Assembly (NCBI GenBank): GCA_000964245.1
Contig: LANB01000001.1
Coordinates: forward strand, 2,446,392 to 2,510,391
Length of the DNA stretch: 64,000 nt
Origin: Cellvibrionaceae bacterium 1162T.S.0a.05
Lineage (GTDB): Bacteria; Pseudomonadota; Gammaproteobacteria; Pseudomonadales; Cellvibrionaceae
Direction of reading: 5' to 3'
Made by a program: the position numbers and the translations under genes. Below are positions 46,543 to 55,588 of this stretch, piece after piece. The notes beneath the pieces were generated by a model. That model was not told the origin of the DNA, ran no database searches, and saw nothing but the letters and a program-made list of their open reading frames with translations. Numbering within the stretch: position 1 is the stretch's first letter; each line of letters begins with the position of its first letter.

Positions 46543-47616
46543 CTACTCAATCTCGTCAGTGTTTAAACCCATCGCTTTGGCTCGTTTCTGCCAGCGTTGC
46601 CGCGCGAGTTTTTGCATGTCTTCGACGTTGTCCAATTCATCGACTATTTCGAGTCCAAGCAGGGTTTCGATTAAATCTTCCATCGTAACAATGCCGGAAA
46701 GACCGCCAAACTCGTCGACAACAAGCGCAATATGTTCGCGTTTTTCCAAAAAGATATTGAGTAAATCCGTAATTGGGAAGTTTGGGAGAACGACGATGAT
46801 GTCGCGGCGAAGTTCTTTAAGCGTTGTTCCTTCTTCACGGGTAATTACACTATGAAGTAGTTCGTCCTTGCGAATATAGCCAGTAATTTTTTCTGAATTA
46901 TCAGCTTCGTAAATGGGAATTCGGCTGAAGTGAAAATCGCTGTGTTTTTCCAGATACTCTTTGAGTTCAAGGTCCTGGGAGGCACGCTTCACAACAATAC
47001 GCGGGGTCATGATGTCCTGGACCTGCAATGCCTGGAATTTAAGCATGCTGCGAATCAAACGGGATTCGTGCTTTTCGATCACCCCGTGCTCAGCACCAAT
47101 TTCAGTGAGTGCTAAAAATTCAGAACGCGAAAATACGCTGCCTTCCTTATTTTTTCTCAGCAAACGTGTGAGCTTTTCACTGAGCCAAACGGCGGGCCAC
47201 AAAAGAAAGATAATGACTGTGAGCGAGTAAACGGTAAAAGGTGCGAATTCTTTCCAGTAATTTGCACCGAGGGTTTTGGGGATAATTTCAGATAGCAGCA
47301 GGATGGCAAGCGTCATTCCAGCGGGAACCAACAAGCCCGTGATAAGTGGGTTGCTGTCATGCCAGATCATGGTGGCTTGTTCACCTACGCCGATGGCGCC
47401 AACGGTATGAGCAATGGTATTCAGGGTGAGAATCGCAGCGAGCGGGCGATCAACATCTTTTTTAAATTCCTGTAAGCGCTTACCAATTTCAGAGCCGCTT
47501 TGTTCCTGTAGCTGGGAGTATGAGGGCGTGATGCTGAGCAACACAGATTCCCACAAGGAGCAAAGAAACGACGCGCAGATTGCGAGAATAAAGAAAAATA
47601 TCAGTGTGCTGAGCAT
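46543..47616 (-). CDS. CNNM/CBS membrane protein (CorC/HlyC-type family)
   Basis: 357 residues. The N-terminal CNNM (DUF21) domain has four membrane segments (about 3-23, 55-75, 85-108 and 122-145), with 'LSEIIPKTLGANYW' typical of the family. A CBS pair follows at about 205-325 ('VQDIMTPRIVVKRAS', 'HIALVVDEFGGLSGIVTMEDLIETLLG'). The usual C-terminal CorC_HlyC domain is missing; the protein ends about 30 residues after the CBS pair. Family members are implicated in magnesium/cobalt efflux or regulation. Confidence 0.88.
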   Translation of the reverse strand: MLSTLIFFFILAICASFLCSLWESVLLSITPSYSQLQEQSGSEIGKRLQEFKKDVDRPLAAILTLNTIAHTVGAIGVGEQATMIWHDSNPLITGLLVPAGMTLAILLLSEIIPKTLGANYWKEFAPFTVYSLTVIIFLLWPAVWLSEKLTRLLRKNKEGSVFSRSEFLALTEIGAEHGVIEKHESRLIRSMLKFQALQVQDIMTPRIVVKRASQDLELKEYLEKHSDFHFSRIPIYEADNSEKITGYIRKDELLHSVITREEGTTLKELRRDIIVVLPNFPITDLLNIFLEKREHIALVVDEFGGLSGIVTMEDLIETLLGLEIVDELDNVEDMQKLARQRWQKRAKAMGLNTDEIE

Positions 47617-47799
47617 GCTGCCTCAACCCTTATCAAACACGGCTTATTGAAACACGATGGTAAACGATTCGTCGTTGGATTGAAAAGGTCGACCTTGGCG
47701 CCACACTCTCTAAACCAGCAGATTTTAGTGATCGTGTAGAGAGTCTGGCGAGTGGCTGGAATGAATCAACAAGATTTTAGCGCGGCGCCTTCTCGCGCG

Positions 47800-48474
47800 T
47801 TAGTGACCCGCATGATGTTTACGAACAAGGGGGTTGAGCCAGCGCGTAAAAAAGCCGGTAAATTGTATGGGCGCATCAAGCACCATAAGACAAATGCATT
47901 CACCGTCGTTAGTCACAATGGGGCTGTGTTTGTCATGGGCGTCGCGAAAGATGAAATCGCCTTGAGAATAAAGGCCATCTTCATCGGAAAAACTTCCCTT
48001 GAGCACAACGGTTATCTCATCGCCGGTGTGGGAATGGTGCGGCATTTTGCCGCCTGCTTGTGTACGGCTTAACGCGATTTGAGAGCCGTCCTTATCGTGC
48101 AGCAAGGTTGCAAGACGAATAGAAGGCGATACTCTCGACCAGTCGAGCTGCTGATAGTCTGCGTCCATCACGTCTTTAAGTTTTTGGCTGTAATTCTCGC
48201 TTGAAAGGTTTGCCTCTTCAGAAAGACCTTCATCCTTGATTTCTTCGTCGAGCATGGCCAACACGCTTTCTTTCAGTTCACCGTCATTCACCGGGAGAGC
48301 ATTCGCCTCGGTCATGGAAAATAATTGCGTGCCTATTTCAGTGCATTTTTGCAGGTTTCGACGGCAAGTTTCGCAAAACTGCAGGTGAGCAGAAACACAG
48401 TAGGCATGGCTCATGGTCATAGAGCCAGACGCATAGTCGACTAATTGTTCAGGCGATGGATGATGTTTAATCAT
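47800..48474 (-). CDS. chrR: ChrR-type zinc-cupin anti-sigma factor
   Basis: 224 residues. The N-terminal zinc anti-sigma domain has ligands at H5, H30, C34 and C37 ('HLQFCETC'). A C-terminal cupin (about 120-210) carries the 'HxH...E...H' set: H147, H149, E153 and H183. This layout matches Rhodobacter ChrR, in which the N-terminal domain holds RpoE and the cupin is needed to release it on singlet oxygen. It is 11 bp downstream of the sigma gene, as expected for a co-transcribed pair. Confidence 0.9.
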   Translation of the reverse strand: MIKHHPSPEQLVDYASGSMTMSHAYCVSAHLQFCETCRRNLQKCTEIGTQLFSMTEANALPVNDGELKESVLAMLDEEIKDEGLSEEANLSSENYSQKLKDVMDADYQQLDWSRVSPSIRLATLLHDKDGSQIALSRTQAGGKMPHHSHTGDEITVVLKGSFSDEDGLYSQGDFIFRDAHDKHSPIVTNDGECICLMVLDAPIQFTGFFTRWLNPLVRKHHAGH

Positions 48475-48485
48475 AGCGTGTACCT

Positions 48486-49067
48486 CTATGCTCGCTGCCG
48501 ATAGGCATGGGTCAATTTCTGCAGGGCGAGGCGAATACGTGATTTCACCGTACCGAGAGGAAGACCGAGTTCCTTCGCAGCTTCACGATGGTTTTTACCA
48601 TCAATATAAACTTTGATTAAGACTGCCTGCTGTTCCTTGGGTAAGGCCTTCAAGGTCGTGTGCAGGTGGGATTTTTCCTTATGCTGTTGCGCGAGTTCAA
48701 ATGGGCCGGGGGCATCGTCACACAAATCGGCGTATACCGATTCCGGGTCGATCGACGACTGATGTTTGCCATTCTTGCGGAAGTAATCAATACGTGAATT
48801 ACGCGCTAGAGTGTAAACCCAGGTGTTCAAGGATGCCGCTTCCGGCTTGAAAGTGTGGGCCTTGCGCCAAATTTTCAGCATGACGTCCTGAGCAATCTCT
48901 GCGGCGAGCAAGTTGGCACCGGGGTAGGCGCTCAAGGTAAAGGCCTTGATCAACGGCACATAGTGATCAAACAAGCGGGTGAAGGCATCTTTGTCGCGCG
49001 CCGAGGCCACGCGCTCGATTGCGAGTAAAAGCGCTTCTTCCTCATTTTTAACTGCCATTGTCGTCAT
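48486..49067 (-). CDS. rpoE: ECF sigma factor of the RpoE/ChrR (ECF11-like) group
   Basis: 193 residues. Region 2 (about 20-95, 'LLAAEIAQDVMLKIWRKAHTF', 'LNTWVYTLARNSRIDYFRK') and region 4 (about 130-185, 'LPKEQQAVLIKVYIDGKNHREAAKELGLPLGTVKSRI') are intact, joined by a short linker. No extra domains. It directs RNA polymerase to stress promoters. A TGATCC-N18-TAACTT element 42-71 bp upstream of its start suggests autoregulation. Its start has no strong RBS. Confidence 0.92.
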   Translation of the reverse strand: MTTMAVKNEEEALLLAIERVASARDKDAFTRLFDHYVPLIKAFTLSAYPGANLLAAEIAQDVMLKIWRKAHTFKPEAASLNTWVYTLARNSRIDYFRKNGKHQSSIDPESVYADLCDDAPGPFELAQQHKEKSHLHTTLKALPKEQQAVLIKVYIDGKNHREAAKELGLPLGTVKSRIRLALQKLTHAYRQRA

Positions 49068-49108
49068 GGACGGCCTTTAGTGTGTTTGCCCAGGGTCAGG
49101 TTTGCTCT

Positions 49109-49138
49109 AAGTTACGGTGTATCTACGCTTCTGGATCA
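49109..49138 (-). promoter_or_regulatory. ECF-sigma promoter of the sigma/chrR pair
   Basis: Minus strand: -35 TGATCC (49138-49133), 18-bp spacer ending CG, -10 TAACTT (49114-49109). It lies 42 bp before the sigma start and is one of three elements with the same -35 and spacing. Rhodobacter RpoE uses a TGATCC -35. Confidence 0.75.
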
Positions 49139-49311
49139 CAGGAGTGTGGAACATTTACGAAATTTTTTCTATGCCATTCCTCGTTTTTGGCTATTGCCTG
49201 TTCTGGTTGCAGCTGTCTGTTTTGGATTGCGATGCCCGGATGCATCAAACGGGGCTGGTGAGGGTAATACAGCCTTGACGAGCTTTGCCCATAAGCGCTG
49301 GCGTGTGAGCC

Positions 49312-51417
49312 CTACAGCAAATTCAGGTAACCCAGGTATCTTGCGCGAATCTCGCGGACGTAATTGACCGGCTCGGAACCTCGCACATAGCCAAATCGGG
49401 CCTTTTTGTAGTATTCGGGTTTGTTCAACAAAAGCATGGCCTTCTCCACCTGCCCGAACCAGAGATTGGGGTTGTAACCCAGCTGGATAGCCAGCTTCCG
49501 CGCGTCCGTCACATGGCCTGCACCGGCATTGTACGCGGCGAGCACAAAATAGATTTTTTCTTCTAATTCAATTTCGCCTGAAAAACGATCTTCGAGCCAA
49601 TGCATATAAGCCACGCCGGCAGCGATGCCATTTTCAGGTTTAAAGAGGTTGCTGTAACCGAGCTCCTTTCCTGTGCGCGGCAGGACCTGCATTAAGCCCT
49701 GCGCCCCGGCGAAGCTTTTGGCTTTAGGCTTGAATCGGCTCTCTTGATACATCTGCGCAGTAATAAGGCGCCAATCCATTTTGTATTTATTGGCTTCTCG
49801 TTTTACCAGCTCATCGAAAGGTGAAAGGTGCCCGCCCTGGAGCACTCTGCCGTCTTGGTAGCGTTGAATTTTTCTGGGGTTTTTAAAATATTTATTGCGA
49901 GTGACGTTGTAAAAAAGGCCACGATAGTGGCTTTTTATAAAACGATTAAGGGCATCGACCAGCGCATTTTGATCTTTACGCACTGCCCATACGAGAGGCG
50001 TTTCTTCCCGTAAATTAAATTGAACGTCAATATTCTGATGGTGCGCTTTTTCGATGGCGACGAGATGGGAGTCGGCAACCACATAGTCGACCTCATTACG
50101 TGTGACTTTGTCGATAAGAGCCTCGGTACTGTCCTCGGGAAATTCGAGTAAGTTGATACCCGGTTGTTTGGCAGCAAGCTCCTGGAGCGGTGGATAAAAT
50201 ACTGTCGCCGGGTTTACACCAATAGAGACATTGTTTAGTGCATCTGCACTTTTCACTTTCGGGCGGCCAGCGCGGCCAACCAATTGTTCGTTAACCTTCA
50301 AATATGCGCGAGTAAATTGTAAGCCCTGTTGGGCGCGCGCGTCTGAGGGGCTGAGCGAGGCAGCAATTAAATCGCCTTCACCTGCTAAAAGCGCGTCAAT
50401 TAACTCGGGAATGCTGTCTTTAATAATGATCGCGAGGTGCAGCTTGTTGTCGTCGGCAAACTTCTTTACCAGTTCGTAATCGAAGCCCATAAGCTCTCCG
50501 CGATACATAAAATAACTGGCGGGGTTGTTCAAGGTCAGCATGCGAATTCGACCTCGCGCCTTGATTTGCTGCCAATCGAGAATTTCTGCGCGGTTTGCAG
50601 ATCGACTGACGAGGTGTGAAATTAAAAAGCGATTGAGCTGTGCCAGTAGGAGAGGGTTATCGGGACGAGTCGCCCAAGCGATCTTGCGATTTTTTTTGAG
50701 GGTCAACTTGCGTTCAAGCCCTGGATATTGCTCCAATAAAACTCTGGCAACATTGCTATCAAAAACGCTCGCGGCATAGCGACCGAGTTCCATACCACGC
50801 ATGATTTCATCATCTGTGGTCACGGCAGGCAAAATATCAATTTCACCCTCGTAGGCGCTTTCCAATAAACTTTCCTGATACACCGTGCCTTCAGGGACAC
50901 TGATTTTCTTGAATTCTGACAAGACCTTGCCAGTTTGGCTTCTGGGCGCGATGAGCCATTCGTTAACCTGAGTGATGGCGCGGGTAAAGGCGACTTGCTC
51001 AGTGCGCGATTGACTTTGCGTGAAATTGCTGACGATGACATCGCCTTTGCCGGCGAGGAGAGCAGGAATCAGATCATCAAAACCGTCGACGAAGACGACC
51101 TCAATCTTCAGATTATGCTCAAGAGCAAATTGCTCTGCCAGCAGTTGGTAGTCGAGTACGGGCAGGCCGTCTCTGGGTAGGGCTTCGGCGACATCAAAGC
51201 GCGGTGATAAAATTCTTAAGGTGCCGTATTGACGGATGACATCCAGGTCGCCTTGTGATTGATAGGCAGGAAGCGGTGTTGAGCTTGACGTGTTTTGCGC
51301 TTGCGCGGAATTATCGGACTGAGGGTCGCTGGGTTGGCAAGCTGACAGTGCCAGCACAACGGCAAGCAGCAGAAGTTGAAACACTCTCGATACCCTGATT
51401 GATGTTGAACCTAACAC
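49312..51417 (-). CDS. MltF-like lytic transglycosylase with two solute-binding domains
   Basis: 701 residues from GTG 51417, without a strong RBS. Lipobox 'LALSAC' near residue 27. Two successive SBP_bac_3 domains (about 60-290 and 300-520), each with 'VAFTRAI'- or 'LQFTRAY'-like strands, then an SLT domain (about 535-690) with catalytic E559 in 'QESRF' and 'GLMQVLPRTG', 'AAYNAGAGHV'. E. coli MltF has one SBP domain and about 520 residues. It should cut glycan strands to anhydromuropeptides at the outer membrane; the sensor domains may gate it. It is divergent from the NTF2-like gene and its ECF promoter. Confidence 0.88.
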   Translation of the reverse strand: MLGSTSIRVSRVFQLLLLAVVLALSACQPSDPQSDNSAQAQNTSSSTPLPAYQSQGDLDVIRQYGTLRILSPRFDVAEALPRDGLPVLDYQLLAEQFALEHNLKIEVVFVDGFDDLIPALLAGKGDVIVSNFTQSQSRTEQVAFTRAITQVNEWLIAPRSQTGKVLSEFKKISVPEGTVYQESLLESAYEGEIDILPAVTTDDEIMRGMELGRYAASVFDSNVARVLLEQYPGLERKLTLKKNRKIAWATRPDNPLLLAQLNRFLISHLVSRSANRAEILDWQQIKARGRIRMLTLNNPASYFMYRGELMGFDYELVKKFADDNKLHLAIIIKDSIPELIDALLAGEGDLIAASLSPSDARAQQGLQFTRAYLKVNEQLVGRAGRPKVKSADALNNVSIGVNPATVFYPPLQELAAKQPGINLLEFPEDSTEALIDKVTRNEVDYVVADSHLVAIEKAHHQNIDVQFNLREETPLVWAVRKDQNALVDALNRFIKSHYRGLFYNVTRNKYFKNPRKIQRYQDGRVLQGGHLSPFDELVKREANKYKMDWRLITAQMYQESRFKPKAKSFAGAQGLMQVLPRTGKELGYSNLFKPENGIAAGVAYMHWLEDRFSGEIELEEKIYFVLAAYNAGAGHVTDARKLAIQLGYNPNLWFGQVEKAMLLLNKPEYYKKARFGYVRGSEPVNYVREIRARYLGYLNLL

Positions 51418-51558
51418 GGTAATTTTGCCTGCCCGATTTCAAATGCCATTCCAGTTTAACGCGCTTTCGGGATTTGATGCCAGAGAGCGGTTTTGAGTGC
51501 CGGGTGAATTGGCGTGGAACTCACACCTGGCGGGGTTTCGCGAGAGACGTTACCGCTA

Positions 51559-51588
51559 TGATCCAAACCTTTTGGTTGGGCGTACAAG
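51559..51588 (+). promoter_or_regulatory. ECF-sigma promoter of the lipid-modification operon
   Basis: -35 TGATCC (51559-51564), 18-bp spacer ending CG, -10 TACAAG (51583-51588). It lies 25 bp before the start at 51614. Same -35, spacer length and CG-TA junction as the sigma and SDR promoters. Confidence 0.75.
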
Positions 51589-51613
51589 CAATAGACTTTG
51601 GAGTAACAGGATT

Positions 51614-52069
51614 ATGAACAGCACAGGCCTCGATGTATCGCAGCCCTTGACGGTGGGGGTGTATGCACGATTTAAACAGTTTTATCGGAATTTCCAGCGT
51701 GACCGCCTCGATGAGCTGGCGGGCATTTATGCGCAGGATGCACGATTCAAGGACCCTCTGCATGAAATTGAAGGGCTTTGCAGTATCCATACGTATTTCG
51801 CAGACCTGTGTGAAAACCTGGAGTCTTGCCGTTTCAATTTTCTGGATGAGCGCGTCGACAGTAAAGGCGCTTATCTCAAGTGGGACATGCATTTCCATCA
51901 TCCCCGCCTCGGCAACAGGAAAATCTGTGTCAGGGGTATGAGCCAATTGCAGTTTCGCGATGACCTCGTGGTGTATCACGAGGACTGCTACGACATGGGT
52001 AGCATGCTATACGAACATCTCCCGGTAATGGGTATGACGGTTCGTTGGCTCAAACAACGCTTGACCTGA
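51614..52069 (+). CDS. NTF2/SnoaL-like protein
   Basis: 151 residues from ATG 51614, behind the RBS ACAGGA. The longer in-frame extension upstream (to 51497) would run through the ECF promoter and is rejected. The cone-shaped NTF2 fold is indicated by 'FYRNFQRDRLDELAGIYAQDARFKDPLHEIEG' and 'YLKWDMHFHHPR'. Homologues accompany the FAD oxidoreductase/DUF1365/CFA genes of RpoE/ChrR regulons. A catalytic role is not established. First gene of the operon. Confidence 0.85.
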   Translation: MNSTGLDVSQPLTVGVYARFKQFYRNFQRDRLDELAGIYAQDARFKDPLHEIEGLCSIHTYFADLCENLESCRFNFLDERVDSKGAYLKWDMHFHHPRLGNRKICVRGMSQLQFRDDLVVYHEDCYDMGSMLYEHLPVMGMTVRWLKQRLT

Positions 52070-52140
52070 TTGCTCGGTTTTATTTAACGGGCAGCGCTCT
52101 GAGGCAACAATACGAGGCAACAAAAAGGAATAACAACAAC

Positions 52141-53412
52141 ATGAAAATCGCGATCATCGGCACAGGTATTTCGGGTTTGAGTTGTGCATTTGCTTTGCAA
52201 AAAGACTTTGATATCCACGTTTTTGAACGTGCAGAACGCATTGGCGGGCATACCGCGACGGTCGATGTTAATCATGAAGGCGAAACATTTGCCATCGACA
52301 CAGGGTTTATTGTGTTTAACGATTGGACCTATCCTAAATTTATTTCACTGTTGTCTGGCTTGGGGGTGGAGTCGCAAGCCTCCGACATGAGCTTCAGTGT
52401 GAGTTCCCAAGCCAGTAACATTGAATATGCCGGAACGAACCTCAACGCACTCTTTGCGCAACGAAAAAATATACTAAACCCCACTTACTGGCGCATGCTA
52501 AAAGACATATTGCGTTTCAATCGTGAGGCCGTTGAAGATTTACAAACTGGCGCTATCGACGATAAGACCTTGCTCGGGAATTACCTGCAAGAACGTGGTT
52601 ACTCTGAGGCCTTTAAGCGTTGGTATTTAATTCCGATGGGCAGTGCAATTTGGTCGTCCAGCCTCAACGAAATGATGGCCTTCCCGCTTAAATTCTTTGT
52701 GGCGTTTTTTAAAAATCATGGTTTGCTCAATGTGATGGACAGGCCTCAATGGCGTGTGATCAAAGGTGGCTCGAGCAGTTACCTCGGTCCTCTTACAGAA
52801 GGTTTTAAGGATCGTATTCGGTTGAATTGTCAGATAACGCGGATTGTTCGTCGACAAAACGGTGCGCGGCTCGAATTTGCTGGTGCCGGGTACGAGGATT
52901 TTGATGCGGTGGTTTTTGCCTGTCACGCGGATACGGTGCTGTCACTGCTTGCTGACCCCAGTGAAGATGAGCTTTCAATTCTTTCAGCCTTGCCTTACCG
53001 AAGTAATCGTGTTGTGTTGCATACCGATGAAAGCCTGTTGCCGGTAAATAAACGCGCTTGGGCAAGTTGGAATTATTTGTTGGACAATGACCCCTCACGG
53101 GCGCCAACCTTGAGTTACAACATGAATATGTTGCAGGGCATCAAATCCAATTCGACCTTTATTGTTACCCTCAATGCGGAAGACAAAATTGACCCGGCGA
53201 AAATAATTCGTTGCTTTGACTATGAGCACCCTGTTTTCACACATGCGGGCGTGGCAGCACAAAATCGTAAGCAGGTGATTGATGGTAAGCGCAATACCTG
53301 GTTTTGCGGTGCCTACTGGAAAAATGGTTTTCATGAAGATGGCTGCGTAAGTGGTTTAAATGTCGCTGAAGATATTCAAAAACGGCTTGGTAACTTTAAG
53401 GCCTGCGCATGA
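52141..53412 (+). CDS. FAD-dependent oxidoreductase (amine-oxidase-like)
   Basis: 423 residues from ATG 52141 ('MKIAIIGTGISGLSCA'). AAGGA is 11 bp upstream. Rossmann FAD motif GxGxxG near the N-terminus (residues 7-16), then 'ERAERIGGHTATV' and C-terminal 'FCGAYWKNGFHEDG'. It belongs to the NAD(P)/FAD family found with DUF1365 and cyclopropane-fatty-acid-synthase genes in ChrR-linked clusters, where a role in unusual fatty acid formation is proposed. The reaction here is unknown. It overlaps the next gene by 4 bp (ATGA). Confidence 0.9.
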   Translation: MKIAIIGTGISGLSCAFALQKDFDIHVFERAERIGGHTATVDVNHEGETFAIDTGFIVFNDWTYPKFISLLSGLGVESQASDMSFSVSSQASNIEYAGTNLNALFAQRKNILNPTYWRMLKDILRFNREAVEDLQTGAIDDKTLLGNYLQERGYSEAFKRWYLIPMGSAIWSSSLNEMMAFPLKFFVAFFKNHGLLNVMDRPQWRVIKGGSSSYLGPLTEGFKDRIRLNCQITRIVRRQNGARLEFAGAGYEDFDAVVFACHADTVLSLLADPSEDELSILSALPYRSNRVVLHTDESLLPVNKRAWASWNYLLDNDPSRAPTLSYNMNMLQGIKSNSTFIVTLNAEDKIDPAKIIRCFDYEHPVFTHAGVAAQNRKQVIDGKRNTWFCGAYWKNGFHEDGCVSGLNVAEDIQKRLGNFKACA

Positions 53413-54263
53413 GTACCCCGCAAAAACACAGCGCATTTTACGAAGGCTTTCTGGGGCATAGACGCCACCGGCCAAAGTTTCATGATTTTAGTTATCGAGT
53501 GTGCATGTGTTACATCGACCTTGATGAGTGGGCCGACTTAAAGAAGCAAAGTTTCTTTTGGTCCGATAAACGCTTTTCAATGGCACGCTTTGTACGCCAG
53601 GACTTTCTGGATGGTGCATCGACAGATTTAAAAGCAGCGGTGATCGATAAGGTCCAGTCGTTAACGGGGCTTGGGGGTATTGCCAGTGTGCGTATGCTGA
53701 CCAACTTGCGTTACTTCGGTTTTATTATGAACCCACTCACAATTTATTACTGTTTTGATGAGAATGAGGTTCTGCGGTACTTGTTATTGGAAGTGACAAA
53801 CACACCCTGGAAAGAGCGGCACTATTATGCGGTGGTCTGCCATGTGGAAACTGAAAAGGGGCTTGTTAACAGTCAGACGACCATTGAGAAAAAATTTCAT
53901 GTATCACCTTTTAATCCAATGGATCAATATTATCGGTGGGACAGTAGTTTGCCGTCGGAGACCTTACTGGTGGAAATGTTAAGTTACGATATGGGTACCG
54001 AGCGAAAACAATCCGTTGATAATAATCGAGATTATGATGTTCACGACAAGTGCGAAAAAGACGACCCGGTTTTTCAGGCGAAATTAAAATTGGAGCGCAA
54101 GCCGATGACAGGGAAAACGATGAACGGCTTTATTCTCAGGTATCCCTTGATGACCCTCAAGGTGTGTGCAGCAATTTATTGGCAAGCAGCAAAATTATTT
54201 TTCAAAGGTGTCAAGTTTTACGGGCATCCAAAAACAGTAAAAGTATCAACAACAGGAAGCTGA
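53409..54263 (+). CDS. DUF1365 protein
   Basis: 284 residues. Starts in the ATGA overlap with the FAD gene. The DUF1365 signature region 'FYEGFLGHRRHRPKFHDFSYRVCMCYIDLDE' lies at the N-terminus; 'LTNLRYFGFIMNPLTIYYCF' and 'EVTNTPWKERHYY' follow. One hydrophobic segment lies at about 235-255. The family travels with cyclopropane-fatty-acid synthases and is linked to lipid modification; its reaction is undefined. Confidence 0.9.
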   Translation: MSTPQKHSAFYEGFLGHRRHRPKFHDFSYRVCMCYIDLDEWADLKKQSFFWSDKRFSMARFVRQDFLDGASTDLKAAVIDKVQSLTGLGGIASVRMLTNLRYFGFIMNPLTIYYCFDENEVLRYLLLEVTNTPWKERHYYAVVCHVETEKGLVNSQTTIEKKFHVSPFNPMDQYYRWDSSLPSETLLVEMLSYDMGTERKQSVDNNRDYDVHDKCEKDDPVFQAKLKLERKPMTGKTMNGFILRYPLMTLKVCAAIYWQAAKLFFKGVKFYGHPKTVKVSTTGS

Positions 54264-54264
54264 C

Positions 54265-55521
54265 GTGGAAAGTACGAGTTTATTATCCCTGGTGTCTCAC
54301 CGTGTGCGTGGCGGAACGTCCGGAAATTTTTATAAAGCATCTTGCCTGGCTTTTCTTAATAGGCTTCGGGGGGGTGTGATTATTTTGGAGGAAGCTGGGC
54401 AGGAGCAGGTTTTTGGTTCGCATACTCCCGGGTTGGAGAGTATTGAAGCGCGAATTCAGGTGAGTAACCCGGAGTTCTATCGTATGGTGTGTCGGCAAGG
54501 TTCCATCGGTGCCGCAGAAGCTTATATGCATGGATATTGGCGGTCGCCCTCGCTCGTAACTGTGATTCGTTTGTTTTCAAGGAATATTGATGTCTTAAAC
54601 AAACTCGACGGTTTAGGGCAGTTTGCAAACAAAATTTTCGATTGGGTGTATTTAAAGGTCAGTGATAACTCTTTAGCGGGGTCAAAGCGAAATATCGCTG
54701 CACACTATGACCTAAGTAACGCGTTTTTTTCTGAGTTTCTCAGCAAGGATATGATGTATTCTGCTGCGATTTATGACTCGCCGGAAATGCCTTTGGAAGA
54801 GGCATCGGAAAATAAATTGCGAACGATTTGCGAAAAACTCAAATTGAAGGCCTCGGATCATCTGCTGGAAATTGGTAGTGGGTGGGGTGGCATGGCGATA
54901 TTTGCTGCCGAATATTACGGCGCGCGTGTTACAACGACGACGATTTCAGAACAGCAATACAATTATGTGGTTGATCTCGTTGCACGTAAAAATTTGCGCC
55001 ATAAAATTACCGTATTGAAACAGGACTATCGTTTGCTGGAAGGTAAGTACGACAAGCTGGTGTCGATCGAAATGATAGAGGCTGTGGGTGCAAATCACTA
55101 TAAGCAGTATTTTTCGAAGTGCGATCAATTGCTCAAGGATAATGGTTTGATGTTGCTGCAGGCCATTACGATTCCAAACCAACGCTTTTTAAGTGCGAAG
55201 CGCAGTGTAGATTTCATCAAGCGCTATATTTTTCCTGGTGGCTGTTTGCCTTCTAATGAAGTTATAGAGTCTAGTCTCAGACGTTATACAAAAATGCAAT
55301 GCATTGGTTTGCACGATATAACAGAAGACTATGCTCTTACTCTAAAGGCGTGGCGAAAGGCCTTTCATTTAAACCGGGGCGCAATTGTTGAGAAAGGTTT
55401 TGATGATGCTTTCATGAAAATGTGGGATTTTTATCTCTGTTATTGTGAAGGTGGCTTTAAAGAAAGAGTGATCGGTACCACACAATTGTTATTGGCAAAA
55501 GAAAAATTCAGGTTCACGTAA
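54265..55521 (+). CDS. Cyclopropane-fatty-acid-synthase-like methyltransferase
   Basis: 418 residues with a GTG start at 54265, 1 bp after the DUF1365 stop. SAM motif 'LEIGSGWGG' (about 201-209), 'AHYDLSNAFF' (146-155) and 'MMYSAAIY' (163-170) are CFA-family marks. Such enzymes methylenate or methylate unsaturated fatty acyl chains of phospholipids. In ChrR-type clusters this group may make furan or methylated fatty acids rather than plain cyclopropanes. It is the last gene clearly in this operon; the fasciclin gene begins 67 bp later. Confidence 0.92.
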   Translation: MESTSLLSLVSHRVRGGTSGNFYKASCLAFLNRLRGGVIILEEAGQEQVFGSHTPGLESIEARIQVSNPEFYRMVCRQGSIGAAEAYMHGYWRSPSLVTVIRLFSRNIDVLNKLDGLGQFANKIFDWVYLKVSDNSLAGSKRNIAAHYDLSNAFFSEFLSKDMMYSAAIYDSPEMPLEEASENKLRTICEKLKLKASDHLLEIGSGWGGMAIFAAEYYGARVTTTTISEQQYNYVVDLVARKNLRHKITVLKQDYRLLEGKYDKLVSIEMIEAVGANHYKQYFSKCDQLLKDNGLMLLQAITIPNQRFLSAKRSVDFIKRYIFPGGCLPSNEVIESSLRRYTKMQCIGLHDITEDYALTLKAWRKAFHLNRGAIVEKGFDDAFMKMWDFYLCYCEGGFKERVIGTTQLLLAKEKFRFT

Positions 55522-55588
55522 AAAAAAGTAATCCACATTAATTGGCCAAGCGTAATTAAAGTCGACATAGCTTAGGAGGCTTGGCTCA

